Origin: DATBHW01 sp035307385
GTDB lineage: Bacteria > Chloroflexota > Ktedonobacteria > Ktedonobacterales > DATBGS01
Assembly (NCBI GenBank): GCA_035307385.1
Contig: DATGID010000064.1
Coordinates: 1-64,000 of the forward strand
Direction: 5' to 3'
DNA: 64,000 bases
Both the position numbers and the translations under genes were made by a program. Positions 1 to 7,844 of this stretch are shown here, piece by piece (the first letter of the stretch is position 1; every line of letters starts with the position of its first letter). The notes beneath the pieces are model-generated. The model was given only the letters and a program-made list of their open reading frames with translations. It did not search any database and was not told the DNA's origin.

Positions 1-153
1 TGCAGAGATGCTTTCATACAGAGAGCGTTCCTTTCTCATGAGGCGGGTTGAGCACTGCTCTCATGATACTAAAGGAGCGCTATTTAACATCCATCTTTCA
101 CTTATCACTGATGAGCTTCAAAAACTGTCGGGGAGAGAGCATTCTCTACGGGG

Positions 154-762
154 GTGCCGGAACCCCCAGCCGTCACCTCGCACGAAGCAGCCGACGACCC
201 TCCCGCGCCAGACGCGCCGCCCGCCGACTTCGCGCGCTTCGTCGAGATGGTGGCCCGCGAGACCCACACCCACCTGGACGCAGACGGCATCCACCGGCTG
301 CCCCAGGAGCCGCAGCAGCGCGCGCTGGACGAGTATGCCGCCACGAGGACCCCCGACGCGGCTGACCCCTCCACGCTCCAGCCCTCCGGCCTGCGTCCGG
401 CCCGCCTGGTGCACGCGCCCAAGGGCGACCAGTGGCCGATAGCAGGCTCCTGCACGGGCCGGTTCTGCGAAGGGGAATGCGTCTGCGGCGAGCACCTCTG
501 CGACGAGTGCGGCTGCGAGGCGGGCGCGCTCATCGATCACCACCCCTGGTACTATGAGCGGCGCGTGGCGCGGCGGGGGGCCATCTGCGAATACTGCTGT
601 GCTCCGGCGACGGTGGCCTCGCGTTGGAAGACGCCCATGTGCGAGCGCTGCTGGCTGATTGCCTCGCGGGGAGCGGGCATCAATCCCCGCGCCTATCAGC
701 CGCGCCCCTTCGGCCCGATGGAGACCGACGACGAGGACGACGAGGAGATGGCAGGCGATTGA
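154..762 (+). CDS. Cysteine-rich hypothetical protein
   Basis: Function not recognised. The 202-residue product has a disordered Pro/Ala/Asp-rich N-terminus (about residues 1-50). Its central-to-C-terminal part carries many cysteines in close pairs (GSCTGRFC, CVCGEHLCDECGCE, CEYCC, CERC), which suggests zinc binding, and it ends in an acidic DDEDDEEM tail. The proposed start is GTG at 154, because no good ATG lies upstream in frame; an internal ATG at 247 is the alternative, and neither has a strong ribosome binding site. The gene ends 6 bases before the convergent TIR gene. The Cys spacing and acidic tail look like real protein, so the reading frame is fairly safe while the start is not. Confidence 0.6.
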   Translation: MPEPPAVTSHEAADDPPAPDAPPADFARFVEMVARETHTHLDADGIHRLPQEPQQRALDEYAATRTPDAADPSTLQPSGLRPARLVHAPKGDQWPIAGSCTGRFCEGECVCGEHLCDECGCEAGALIDHHPWYYERRVARRGAICEYCCAPATVASRWKTPMCERCWLIASRGAGINPRAYQPRPFGPMETDDEDDEEMAGD

Positions 763-768
763 GCGCTG

Positions 769-1617
769 TTACGGCTGCTCGTGATCTTCAGGCCGGGGTG
801 CGCTGCCTTCGGTCTGGAGGTTACGCAGCAGGCGGGCGAAGGCGGCCTGGTAGGCGTCGTGCTCTTTCCAGCGGGAAAAGTCGCCGATGTGGCGCTTCAT
901 TTTGATGCTGGTGGCCCAGGGCTTGTTGGCGGTCTTCAGTGCGTCGTCCAGGCGGATGGGGAAAAGGATGGTGTGTTCTGGGTGCTCGCGTTCTTTATTG
1001 AGCGCGCGCATCACCTCATCTTCGACCCAATCGCTGGCGATGGAATGCTCGGAGAGCACGACCAGCAGCTTATCATGTAGTCGGATGGATTCGTCGATGC
1101 GTTCCCAGAACTTGTCGCCGATCTTGAGGTCTTCGGAATCGAGCCAGCAGCGCACGCCAGACCCTTGCAGGTCGTTGTAGAGCCGCTGGCAGAAGTCTTT
1201 ATCTTTGCTGGAATGGCTGATGAAGCAGGAGTAATAGACGAGCGCCTGGCTGGTCAGCGAGCGCATATACTCGATGAAGTTCTCCGGCACGCCCGCGCCG
1301 CGCAGAAACGCCTCTGGAATCTGCCCCTGCGACTTATAGATGGTCTGAATGCCAATATCCGATGGCCCGGCATGCCGCACGGTTTCCAGCCTCTTGACCT
1401 GGCTTAGATCAAGATCGGTCAGGTTTGTTTGTGACATCAATGCATCGCTCAGGTCAACCTTGCTTAAATCAGCTTGGCTCAGGTTAGCCTCGCGCAGTAT
1501 ATCTCCTATCAAGTTAGCCCTACTCAGGTCTGGGCGTATCTCCGGATGCTCTTGCCGCCATCGGTTCCACCCTTCTATCTCCTGCTCCAGTCGCGCCAGA
1601 TGCTCCCCGTTCGCCAC
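769..1617 (-). CDS. Pentapeptide-repeat / TIR domain protein
   Basis: The 282-residue product has short pentapeptide-like A(D/N)LS repeats at about residues 30-72, followed by a TIR domain at about 130-265. The TIR part begins SCFISHSSKDKDFC and includes RCWLDSEDLKIGD and the SDWVEDEV segment, where Glu201 sits at the place of the catalytic Glu of NADase TIR domains. Bacterial TIR proteins often cleave NAD or make cyclic ADP-ribose signals in antiphage defence; whether this one does is inference. The start is GTG at 1617, preceded by AGGAGGG with 7-base spacing. No partner effector or sensor gene is obvious next to it; the next genes are a small orphan and etfA. Confidence 0.85.
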   Translation of the reverse strand: MANGEHLARLEQEIEGWNRWRQEHPEIRPDLSRANLIGDILREANLSQADLSKVDLSDALMSQTNLTDLDLSQVKRLETVRHAGPSDIGIQTIYKSQGQIPEAFLRGAGVPENFIEYMRSLTSQALVYYSCFISHSSKDKDFCQRLYNDLQGSGVRCWLDSEDLKIGDKFWERIDESIRLHDKLLVVLSEHSIASDWVEDEVMRALNKEREHPEHTILFPIRLDDALKTANKPWATSIKMKRHIGDFSRWKEHDAYQAAFARLLRNLQTEGSAPRPEDHEQP

Positions 1618-1697
1618 GCGCGTTCCCTCCTGGTGGTGGCTGGCCCACGCTCAGTCTTTGGGTGCCACCGCCGCCCGCTCAGTTGATAGCTCCAGCG

Positions 1698-2009
1698 TTA
1701 CCTACGCCTCCGCTGCACTTTGAGCAAGGGAGTAATATCATACCCGCGCTGCTTCAGGAGCAAGAGCGCGTGCGCGCGAACGAGGAGCACTTTATCAAAC
1801 CAGCGTCCTAGTTCGGCCTGTCGCTGCTTTTCAGCATCGGTTAACTGCTCACCGCGCCCGATCTTGAAGTGTAACTCCTCGCTCTCTTCCGATTCCTCCG
1901 GCGAGAAATGGCTGGTATCCGCTACGTGCCAGAGTGTGGCATCATCCAGGCCAGGGAGCGCTGCAACGGCTTCCTCGATGTCAGGAGAGATTATCTCGTC
2001 ATCATCCAT
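1698..2009 (-). CDS. Small acidic hypothetical protein
   Basis: The 103-residue product has an acidic N-terminal half and an LTDAEKQRQAELGRWFD...LVRAHALLLLKQRGYDI segment. It resembles a family of small proteins of unknown role, common in cyanobacteria and Chloroflexota, in which a helix with this LTxxE...RAxALxLLKxRG pattern follows an acidic stretch. The start is ATG at 2009 with GGGGAG about 8 bases upstream. It lies between etfA and the TIR gene on the same strand with gaps of about 27 and 80 bases, so co-transcription with etfBA is possible. Function unknown. Confidence 0.65.
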   Translation of the reverse strand: MDDDEIISPDIEEAVAALPGLDDATLWHVADTSHFSPEESEESEELHFKIGRGEQLTDAEKQRQAELGRWFDKVLLVRAHALLLLKQRGYDITPLLKVQRRRR

Positions 2010-2035
2010 TGTCTTGCTCCCCGGCCAGGCGCTGC

Positions 2036-3001
2036 CTAGCCCTTGCGGCGCTTGAGTTCCTCGGTCAGTTGGGGGACGATAGCGAGGGCGTCACCGACCA
2101 CGCCCAGATCGGCGGAGGCGAAGATGGGAGCGTTTTCGTCGCGGTTGATCGCCACGATATACTTCGAGCCTTTCATGCCCGCCAGGTGCTGGATGGCCCC
2201 GCTGATGCCCACGGCGATATAGAGCGTTGGCTTGACGGTCTTGCCGGTCTGGCCCACCTGATAGCTGTAGGGCACCCATCCGGCGTCGACGACGGCGCGG
2301 GTTGCGCCGACCGCGCCGCCCAGCACGTTCGCCAGCGCCTCGACAACGGCAAAGTTTTCGGGCTTGCCCAGGCCGCGCCCGCCGCTGACGATCACCGAGG
2401 CGTTTTCCAGGTCTGGCCCGGCGGCTGCCTGCTCCACGCGCTCTTTGATTCTGGCGCGCAAGGTCGCTTGATCGATGCCGAACGACACCTCTTCGAGAGC
2501 GGGCGTGCCGCCGCCGCGTTCCTCCAGGGCAAAGGCTTTGGGCCGGAAGAGGATGATCTTCGTTCCCGCGCTCGCGAGCGTGGCTGTGACCACGTTTTCG
2601 CCACCCCAGGGGACGGTGACGCGCAGGTCGCCGTCGTTCAGGGTGAAATCGGTGGCGTCGGTAATCAAGCCCGTGCCCAGCGCGGGGCTGAGGCGCGCGG
2701 CCACGTCGCGGCCATCATAGGTGGTGGCGAAGAGCAGCAGGGCGGGGTGGTGCTGCTCGATCAGTTTGCCCAGCGTGGCCGCCGCGGGCATCGCCAGGTA
2801 GTTGTCATAGGCCGCGTCGTCGTGGACGTAGACCTTGCTCGCGCCATACGCGCCCAGGGTCGGGGCGACGTCACGCGCGCCCGCGCCGCAGACGACGGCC
2901 TCTGCCGTGCCAAGGGTGGCCGCCTTGCTGAGCACTTCCAGTGAGCCACGGAAGGCTCTGCCCTGGTCCAGTTCGACCCATACCCAGATGGTATCTGCCA
3001 T
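2036..3001 (-). CDS. etfA: Electron transfer flavoprotein alpha subunit
   Basis: This is the large subunit of the heterodimeric electron transfer flavoprotein, which accepts electrons from acyl-CoA and related dehydrogenases on FAD and passes them on. The 321-residue length is normal. The C-terminal FAD-binding half is well conserved: VSGGRGLGKPENF, GATRAVVDAGWVPYSYQVGQTGKTVKP, LYIAVGISGAIQHLAGM and INRDENAPIFASADLGVVGD. The start is ATG at 3001 behind AAGGAG. It lies 24 bases downstream of etfB on the same strand, the usual etfBA operon order. No dehydrogenase or EtfQO gene is adjacent, so the electron donor cannot be told from here. Confidence 0.97.
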   Translation of the reverse strand: MADTIWVWVELDQGRAFRGSLEVLSKAATLGTAEAVVCGAGARDVAPTLGAYGASKVYVHDDAAYDNYLAMPAAATLGKLIEQHHPALLLFATTYDGRDVAARLSPALGTGLITDATDFTLNDGDLRVTVPWGGENVVTATLASAGTKIILFRPKAFALEERGGGTPALEEVSFGIDQATLRARIKERVEQAAAGPDLENASVIVSGGRGLGKPENFAVVEALANVLGGAVGATRAVVDAGWVPYSYQVGQTGKTVKPTLYIAVGISGAIQHLAGMKGSKYIVAINRDENAPIFASADLGVVGDALAIVPQLTEELKRRKG

Positions 3002-3025
3002 GATTTCTTCTCTCCTTACCGCAAA

Positions 3026-3808
3026 CTAGACCAGTTTGTTCTGAGCCAGGAAATCGGCAATCGCCGCTGCACCCGTTCCGTCATCTTTGATGACACGCCC
3101 GGCGGCGCGGGCTTCGGCCCTGCCAACCGAGACGACGCGCTCTTTGGCTCCGGCGTCGCCCACGTCGTCGGCGCTCAGGCCCAGGTCGGCCACGCCTTTG
3201 ACATCGAGCGGCTTCTTCTTGGAGGCCATGATGCCCTTCATCGAAGGATAGCGCGGGGTGTACGCGCCGCTGGCAACGGTGACGACGACAGGCAGCGCGG
3301 CCTCCACGACCTGATAGCCGGTGGGCGTGACGCGGTGGACGGTGCAGGTATCGCCGTTGATCTCGATTTCGCGGGCAAAGCTGAGGGCAGGCACGCCCAG
3401 AAGCTCTGCGATGCCGCCGGGCACCATGCCGGTGTAGCCATCGGTGCTTTCGGTGGCGCAGATCACCAGGTCGGGCGCTTCGGCTTTGATGGCAGCGGCC
3501 AGCGCGCGGGCGGTGCCGAGCGAGTCTGAGCCAGCCAGCGCCGGGTCGCTGATCAGGATGGCGCGGTCCACACCCATTGCCAGCGTGCGGCGCACGGCTT
3601 CCTGGGCGGACTGCGGCCCCATGGAGACGGCCACGACTTCGCCGCCGTGTTTTTCTTGCAGCAAGAGCGCGGCCTCGACGCCGCCTTCGTCGCCGGGGTC
3701 CAGCACCAGCGAGACGCCGGTGCGCACCAGGCGGTTGGTGGCCGGGTCAAGCTTGGGGGTGGTGGTGTTGGGGTCAGGAATCTGCTTCACGCAGACACAT
3801 ATTTTCAC
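3026..3808 (-). CDS. etfB: Electron transfer flavoprotein beta subunit
   Basis: This is the small subunit of the electron transfer flavoprotein; it binds AMP and partners EtfA. The product starts MKICVCVKQIPDP and contains DEGGVEAALLLQEKHGGEVVAVSMGP, DLVICATESTDGYTGMVPGGIAELLGVP and a C-terminal RAGRVIKDDG segment, all typical of the family. The reading frame stays open far upstream, but the family start is the GTG at 3808, preceded by AGGAG at 7-base spacing, giving 260 residues, the normal length. A promoter lies about 110 bases upstream (3921-3949). Confidence 0.96.
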   Translation of the reverse strand: MKICVCVKQIPDPNTTTPKLDPATNRLVRTGVSLVLDPGDEGGVEAALLLQEKHGGEVVAVSMGPQSAQEAVRRTLAMGVDRAILISDPALAGSDSLGTARALAAAIKAEAPDLVICATESTDGYTGMVPGGIAELLGVPALSFAREIEINGDTCTVHRVTPTGYQVVEAALPVVVTVASGAYTPRYPSMKGIMASKKKPLDVKGVADLGLSADDVGDAGAKERVVSVGRAEARAAGRVIKDDGTGAAAIADFLAQNKLV

Positions 3809-3920
3809 ACATACTCTCCTATCGTCGATGAACTTCAGAGCATCGGGAGCAGCCTGCACAGCGAGCGCCAGCGCCGTTACTGGCTGTTCGCGGGGCGCGT
3901 GACAGTCGTGCAGTAGCAAA

Positions 3921-3949
3921 AGTGTATCCTGTGGAACAACTTTTGTCCA
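3921..3949 (-). promoter_or_regulatory. Promoter of etfBA
   Basis: Reading the minus strand, TGGACA (3944-3949) is followed after 17 bases by TACACT (3921-3926), a SigA-type promoter with five of six -35 matches. It would give an etfB leader of about 105 bases. Confidence 0.6.
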
Positions 3950-3998
3950 CTTCCTATAGCTGGCTACAGGGTCATGCTGGTCATGCGTTTCGGCCCTC

Positions 3999-4027
3999 TT
4001 GACAGGTGGAGCTTTGCCAACTATACT
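3999..4027 (+). promoter_or_regulatory. Promoter of the 4080 membrane protein gene
   Basis: TTGACA at 3999-4004 and TATACT at 4022-4027 with exactly 17 bases between them form a near-consensus SigA promoter, 52 bases upstream of the ATG at 4080. Confidence 0.8.
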
Positions 4028-4079
4028 ACTCTGTAATACAGAGTTCTTTGCAAAAGCAAGAGAAAGAGGACAGCACCCC

Positions 4080-4640
4080 ATGAGCATGACCCCCGAAGAG
4101 GCCCAGGCATCGCTCCAGGCCATCCGGAAGCTTACCGGCCAGACGCATCGCGCGTTGTATCACGGCACCGGCTATTTCCCCATCATCTGGGGGCTGGTCT
4201 GGGCTGGTGGATTTCTGGGCTACCAATATCTGCCCTTCATCCCGGCGACGCTGCTCTGGGTGGCGCTCCTCATGGTGGGCGGGCTTGCTTCCGGCGTGGT
4301 GGGTGCGCGTCTGGGGCAGCGGGTGCGTTCAACGAACGGCGCGCGCATTGGCCTCTTCTTTGCGGTGCTGATTGGCTACGCCTATCTGTGGCTGTGGATT
4401 GCGCGCCCGCTCAGTCTGCCGCAGATGGAACTTTTGCTGACGCTGGCAGTGCTGTTTGGCATGCTTGCCACGGGGCTGTGGCTGCGCGTCTCGTATCTGA
4501 TTGTGTTCGGCGTGGTGGTGAGCGCGCTGGCCGTGGCCGGATATTACGCGCTTCCGGCCTCTTTTGGTCTTTGGATGGCGGTGCTCGTGGGGAGCGCCTT
4601 CGTGGGGTCAGGAGTTTATCAACTCCGCTGTGGATACTAG
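4080..4640 (+). CDS. Multi-pass membrane protein of unknown function
   Basis: The 186-residue product has a short N-terminal cytoplasmic segment (MSMTPEEAQASLQAIRKLTGQTHRALYHGTGYF) followed by about five or six hydrophobic segments. It ends only 3 bases before a small winged-helix regulator. This pairing of a membrane protein with a downstream winged-helix gene is common in Gram-positive bacteria and Chloroflexota and suggests the two act together. The start at ATG 4080 gives the family-like N-terminus; GAAAGAGGA lies upstream, and a near-consensus promoter ends at 4027. Molecular role unknown. Confidence 0.85.
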   Translation: MSMTPEEAQASLQAIRKLTGQTHRALYHGTGYFPIIWGLVWAGGFLGYQYLPFIPATLLWVALLMVGGLASGVVGARLGQRVRSTNGARIGLFFAVLIGYAYLWLWIARPLSLPQMELLLTLAVLFGMLATGLWLRVSYLIVFGVVVSALAVAGYYALPASFGLWMAVLVGSAFVGSGVYQLRCGY

Positions 4641-4643
4641 CCG

Positions 4644-4952
4644 ATGGGCACCCTGAATGAACTGATTCATCAGCCCCTGCGCTTGCGCCTGATGGCGGTG
4701 CTGGTGGCGCTGCAACCGGATGAGCAGGTTGGCTTTACGGCGCTGCGCGATCTGCTGGACCTGACCGATGGCAATCTGGGCGCGCATCTGCGCAAGTTGG
4801 AAGAGGCGGGCTATATCGCGGTCACCAAGACGTTTGTGGGACGCAAGCCCCAGACCTATCTCTGCGCGACCCCTGTCGGTCGGCAGGCGTTCGCCGAGCA
4901 CGTGGCCGCGCTCGAAGCCATTTTGCAGGCGGGAAAGCCAGCATCAGGCTAG
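4644..4952 (+). CDS. Winged-helix transcriptional regulator
   Basis: The 102-residue product consists almost entirely of one winged helix-turn-helix domain (PF13601-like): HQPLRLRLMAVLVAL, then FTALRDLLDLTDGNLGAHLRKLEEAGYI as helix-turn-helix, then a wing (VTKTFVGRKPQTYLCATPVGR). It probably represses or activates the transcript it sits on. It follows the membrane protein gene after 3 bases, so the two are translationally coupled. Its target beyond its own operon cannot be told from the sequence. Confidence 0.92.
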   Translation: MGTLNELIHQPLRLRLMAVLVALQPDEQVGFTALRDLLDLTDGNLGAHLRKLEEAGYIAVTKTFVGRKPQTYLCATPVGRQAFAEHVAALEAILQAGKPASG

Positions 4953-5188
4953 TCGTCGAGCTTCTCTCCCAGCCCGCCAATTTGCGCCACGACAAAGAAG
5001 GCGATGGGGCCGATGACCGCGCCGAGGATGCCTCCGGCCAGGCCCCACAGCGAGTTGCCGATGGTGAAGCCAGCGATGCCCCCGGCGATCATGAACAACA
5101 CCGTGAAGAGCAGCACGATGCCGATGCAGCCATACGAAGCAGCCCGCGAGAACAGGCCGCCGATTGATCGTGTGCGCTTCTTGCTCAT
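4949..5188 (-). CDS. Small Gly-rich membrane protein
   Basis: The 79-residue product has a basic N-terminus (MSKKRTRS) followed by two hydrophobic, glycine-rich segments (about residues 20-45 and 48-70). The end overlaps the convergent regulator gene by 4 bases. No family recognised. The start ATG at 5188 is the only good one. It is on the same strand as the S51-like gene that ends upstream at 5222, with a 33-base gap, so it may be the last gene of that transcript. Confidence 0.7.
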   Translation of the reverse strand: MSKKRTRSIGGLFSRAASYGCIGIVLLFTVLFMIAGGIAGFTIGNSLWGLAGGILGAVIGPIAFFVVAQIGGLGEKLDD

Positions 5189-5221
5189 GTGGCTCCTCGG
5201 TCTCTCTCGTGGGATGGAGCG

Positions 5222-6376
5222 CTAGGCGCTGCCTGACGAGGCGGCGTCGGCTTGATAGCTCCAGCGTGGCCCTTCGGGCGTGTCCTCGATGATGATGCCG
5301 GTCTCTTTGAGGGCGTTGCGCAGCTTATCCGCCAGCGCCCAGCGTTTTTCGCTGCGCAGTTCGCCGCGAATCTCCACCAGTGTTTCGATGACGGACGGTG
5401 GCAGGCGCGGCGTGTCGTGCTCTTCTGGCGTGCCTTCGCCGGTGGTGTCCAGGCCGCTCAGACCCATTGCGCTTTCGCCGTTGTCCTCCGAGTCATCCAG
5501 CGGCAGCGCGGCGGGCGAAATCGGCGTATAGAGGCGCTCGGGGTGGGTGTGGGCTTCGCCGCGCAGGACGGCCAGCGGGAAGACATCGCCCGCGCGATAG
5601 ATGACGGGGGACATATCCCGTCGCAGCAGGGTGAGCGTGCCGCGCCCCAGCACGCGCCCTTGCCCGGCAGCGATGTCCAGAATGCAGGCGGTGTGCTCGT
5701 CGATGCCCAGGATGGTTTCCTGGACAGGCAGCAGGGATTGCAGTTGCTCGAAGCGTTCCAGGCCCATGAAGCAGTGCGAGGTATCGAGATCGGCCCCGCC
5801 TTCTTTGTTGTTCCAGTGCGGCACGATGGTCAGGTGATAGCCATACGGCCCCAGGATGTCCAGGCCGGAGAGCCAGGAGAGATCGGCCCCGGCTTTGAAG
5901 ATTTCATAGACCGGCAGGGCGTGGGCGCTGACGGCCAACGCCGCCGCGCTGGAGAAGACGAGCGCGGCCCCCTGCGCGTGGCGCGCTCTCATGGCGGCCA
6001 GCAGGCGCGAGTCTTGAAGCTGGCGAATCATGAAGCCAGGACTGCCCGCCCCGGCATAGATGCAGTTCGCGCCCGCGAGCGAGGCGGCGATGACGGGCGT
6101 GTCGGTGTCGTGCGGACCGCCTTTGTAGCGCGCGCGGATGGTGGTGACCTGGGGCGCGAAATCTTGCAGACGATGGCCGATGAACTCGGCCACCTTCGCC
6201 GCGACCAGGTCGGCATTGGGTTGGAAGCCAGCCGGGGTTTCCAGAACGGCTACCGAGATGGGCCGTTCCAGGCGGCGAAAGACGTTGACGAACGCTTCGC
6301 GGCCCAGGGCTGCCGTTTCGCCGGAGCCAAGCAGCGCGATCACACCTGCTTTTTTCTGAGTCTCTTCTTCAGCCAT
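5222..6376 (-). CDS. Peptidase S51 / cyanophycinase-like protein with CysRS-type C-terminal tail
   Basis: The first 280 residues match the class-I-glutamine-amidotransferase-like fold of cyanophycinase and peptidase E: LLGSGE near residue 16, IYAGAGSPGFMIRQL at about 106-120, the nucleophile-elbow segment LVFSSAAALAVS at 139-150 (Ser142 or Ser143 in place of the usual G-x-S-A-G-A), and GIDEHTACILD at 224-234. Residues 329-374 (VIETLVEIRGELRSEKR, then WALADKLRNALKETG, then IIIEDTPEGPRW) look like the extreme C-terminal domain of cysteinyl-tRNA synthetase. A low-complexity linker (about 283-326) joins the two. A start at ATG 6376 is supported by AAAGG about 9 bases upstream. Whether it cleaves peptides is unknown because the elbow is atypical. 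Confidence 0.85.
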   Translation of the reverse strand: MAEEETQKKAGVIALLGSGETAALGREAFVNVFRRLERPISVAVLETPAGFQPNADLVAAKVAEFIGHRLQDFAPQVTTIRARYKGGPHDTDTPVIAASLAGANCIYAGAGSPGFMIRQLQDSRLLAAMRARHAQGAALVFSSAAALAVSAHALPVYEIFKAGADLSWLSGLDILGPYGYHLTIVPHWNNKEGGADLDTSHCFMGLERFEQLQSLLPVQETILGIDEHTACILDIAAGQGRVLGRGTLTLLRRDMSPVIYRAGDVFPLAVLRGEAHTHPERLYTPISPAALPLDDSEDNGESAMGLSGLDTTGEGTPEEHDTPRLPPSVIETLVEIRGELRSEKRWALADKLRNALKETGIIIEDTPEGPRWSYQADAASSGSA

Positions 6377-6724
6377 GATGGGAACCTTTGCCTCCGATTA
6401 CTAGCCTACGCGCCAGGGCAATGGCGGCCATGCCAGCGCTGCCGTGCCGGTGATGGCCCCTGCCCAGGAATTAGTCTTTGCCCACCCGTCCCCCGTTACA
6501 CCCCTTATAGCATACTTGTTCTAGCACGTTTAACGCCATGCCTGCTGCTCTGTGTGTGCTCATCCCCAGCATAGCATAGGGATGTTAAGGCTGTCTTCTG
6601 GAAGAGAGCGACCCGGCGCGCCAGCACGCCTGAGCGCGTCTCTCAGCAGGATATACAGCGGAGATGCCGCTTTGGATGATTTCTGAATGTGGGCAGCCGG
6701 AACGGAGACGCCGTTCGCGCGCGG
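6377..6724. other. Intergenic region without a gene
   Basis: No convincing coding frame here. On the minus strand a weak promoter-like pair TTAAAC / TATAAG with 18-base spacing lies near 6506-6535 and could serve the S51-like gene at 5222-6376. The part nearest 6724 follows the stop of the coiled-coil gene and shows no clear terminator. Confidence 0.4.
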
Positions 6725-7603
6725 CTATTTTGCCTTTTTGGGCACGGGCCTGGCGCGGGCGCGCACGAGGTTAATGAGCGCCGTCAACGTCAGGCAGATG
6801 GTGGTGGGGATGATGATGAGGTTCCAGCCGCTGGCTTTTTGCAGCAGCAAATAGACCTGAAGCGCGGGCAGCACCAGGAACATGACGGCGGCAGTTCCCC
6901 AGGCTTTGACCACCCAGCGGTTTTGCAGGGCGGTTTCGCGGGCCTTCAACTGGGCGAGCATGGTCTGGCGGTCCTGGTCCAGTTTGGCGCGGTCTGCCTG
7001 GAGCGCCTCGCGCTCGGCAACGAGGTCCGCTCGGATGAGCGCCGCCTGCTGCTCGACGATATCCAGCTTCTGGCGCAAGATGGCCTCGCGTTCGGTTTGC
7101 TGCCTTTCCGTCCAGGCGATGATGGCCTCCTGGATCGGCTCGAAGAGCGCGGGGATGCGGGCTGGCTCGACGCGCAGGCTGTGGGCCGCCTGCACCACCT
7201 CTTCGTCTGCCGCCAGGTGGACGGCCTCGATGAAGTTGTCGTAGAGATGGCTGTAGTGCTGCGCAAGCTCGTCGCGTTCATGGACGACGGCGGCCATCTG
7301 GGTTTCGTGGCGGGTGAGGTCTTCGCGCAGGCGTTTGATGTCGTCGCGGGCGCGGGCGATGATCTGGTTCAGGTCGCGGTGCGTATTGCTGGCAGCGCTG
7401 CTGGTGTGGCGCTGCTGTTCGGAGGGCGGCGCGTCCTTGACGGCGGTGAGCACGAGCGACGGGCTGGCCGGGTGCGCGCCATTGCGCGCCGCCGGACGAG
7501 GTGGTCTGAGGGGTGTGGGTTCGGGCATCGGCTGCTCATCGTCGCGCGCTTGTTCCTCTGGCTGCTCCGAAAGATGGTGGCTTCGCGGGTTTGGTTCGCT
7601 CAT
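6725..7603 (-). CDS. Coiled-coil membrane protein of unknown function
   Basis: The 292-residue product has a disordered N-terminus rich in Pro, Glu and Arg (about 1-75), a long charged, predicted coiled-coil region (about 85-225, with IIARARDDIKRLREDLTRHE and WTERQQTEREAILRQKLD), and two hydrophobic segments near the C-terminus (AVMFLVLPALQVYLLL and LIIIPTTICLTLTALINLV) that should anchor it in the membrane. The ATG at 7603 was chosen; an upstream TTG at 7672 is in frame but has no ribosome binding site. A near-consensus promoter lies about 90 bases upstream. No family recognised. Confidence 0.75.
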   Translation of the reverse strand: MSEPNPRSHHLSEQPEEQARDDEQPMPEPTPLRPPRPAARNGAHPASPSLVLTAVKDAPPSEQQRHTSSAASNTHRDLNQIIARARDDIKRLREDLTRHETQMAAVVHERDELAQHYSHLYDNFIEAVHLAADEEVVQAAHSLRVEPARIPALFEPIQEAIIAWTERQQTEREAILRQKLDIVEQQAALIRADLVAEREALQADRAKLDQDRQTMLAQLKARETALQNRWVVKAWGTAAVMFLVLPALQVYLLLQKASGWNLIIIPTTICLTLTALINLVRARARPVPKKAK

Positions 7604-7690
7604 CGCTTGTGCTGCCTTTCTGGATGAGGGGATGGCTCCTGGCGTTTGCGTTGGTTGATCTACGGGGAGCAATCAGAGGGTGGTATTGCA

Positions 7691-7719
7691 AGTATACCAG
7701 GTCGGGTCGGCTGTGTCAA
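7691..7719 (-). promoter_or_regulatory. Promoter of the coiled-coil membrane protein gene
   Basis: On the minus strand TTGACA (7714-7719) and TATACT (7691-7696) are separated by 17 bases, an almost perfect SigA promoter. Confidence 0.8.
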
Positions 7720-7844
7720 TTCCTTTCGCTTGCTAGATTGCTGCGCGGGCAGGCGGCAGGCCGGGCAAAGACGAGGCCGCTGCATCTCGCCAGGCCGGAG
7801 ACCCGGCCAGGCGCGGCGGCCTTGCCTCGAGAGAGGGGAAGGCG

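Noticed and set aside
5252..6574. A 440-codon plus-strand frame opposite the S51-like gene
   Set aside because: Antisense shadow; no family resemblance.
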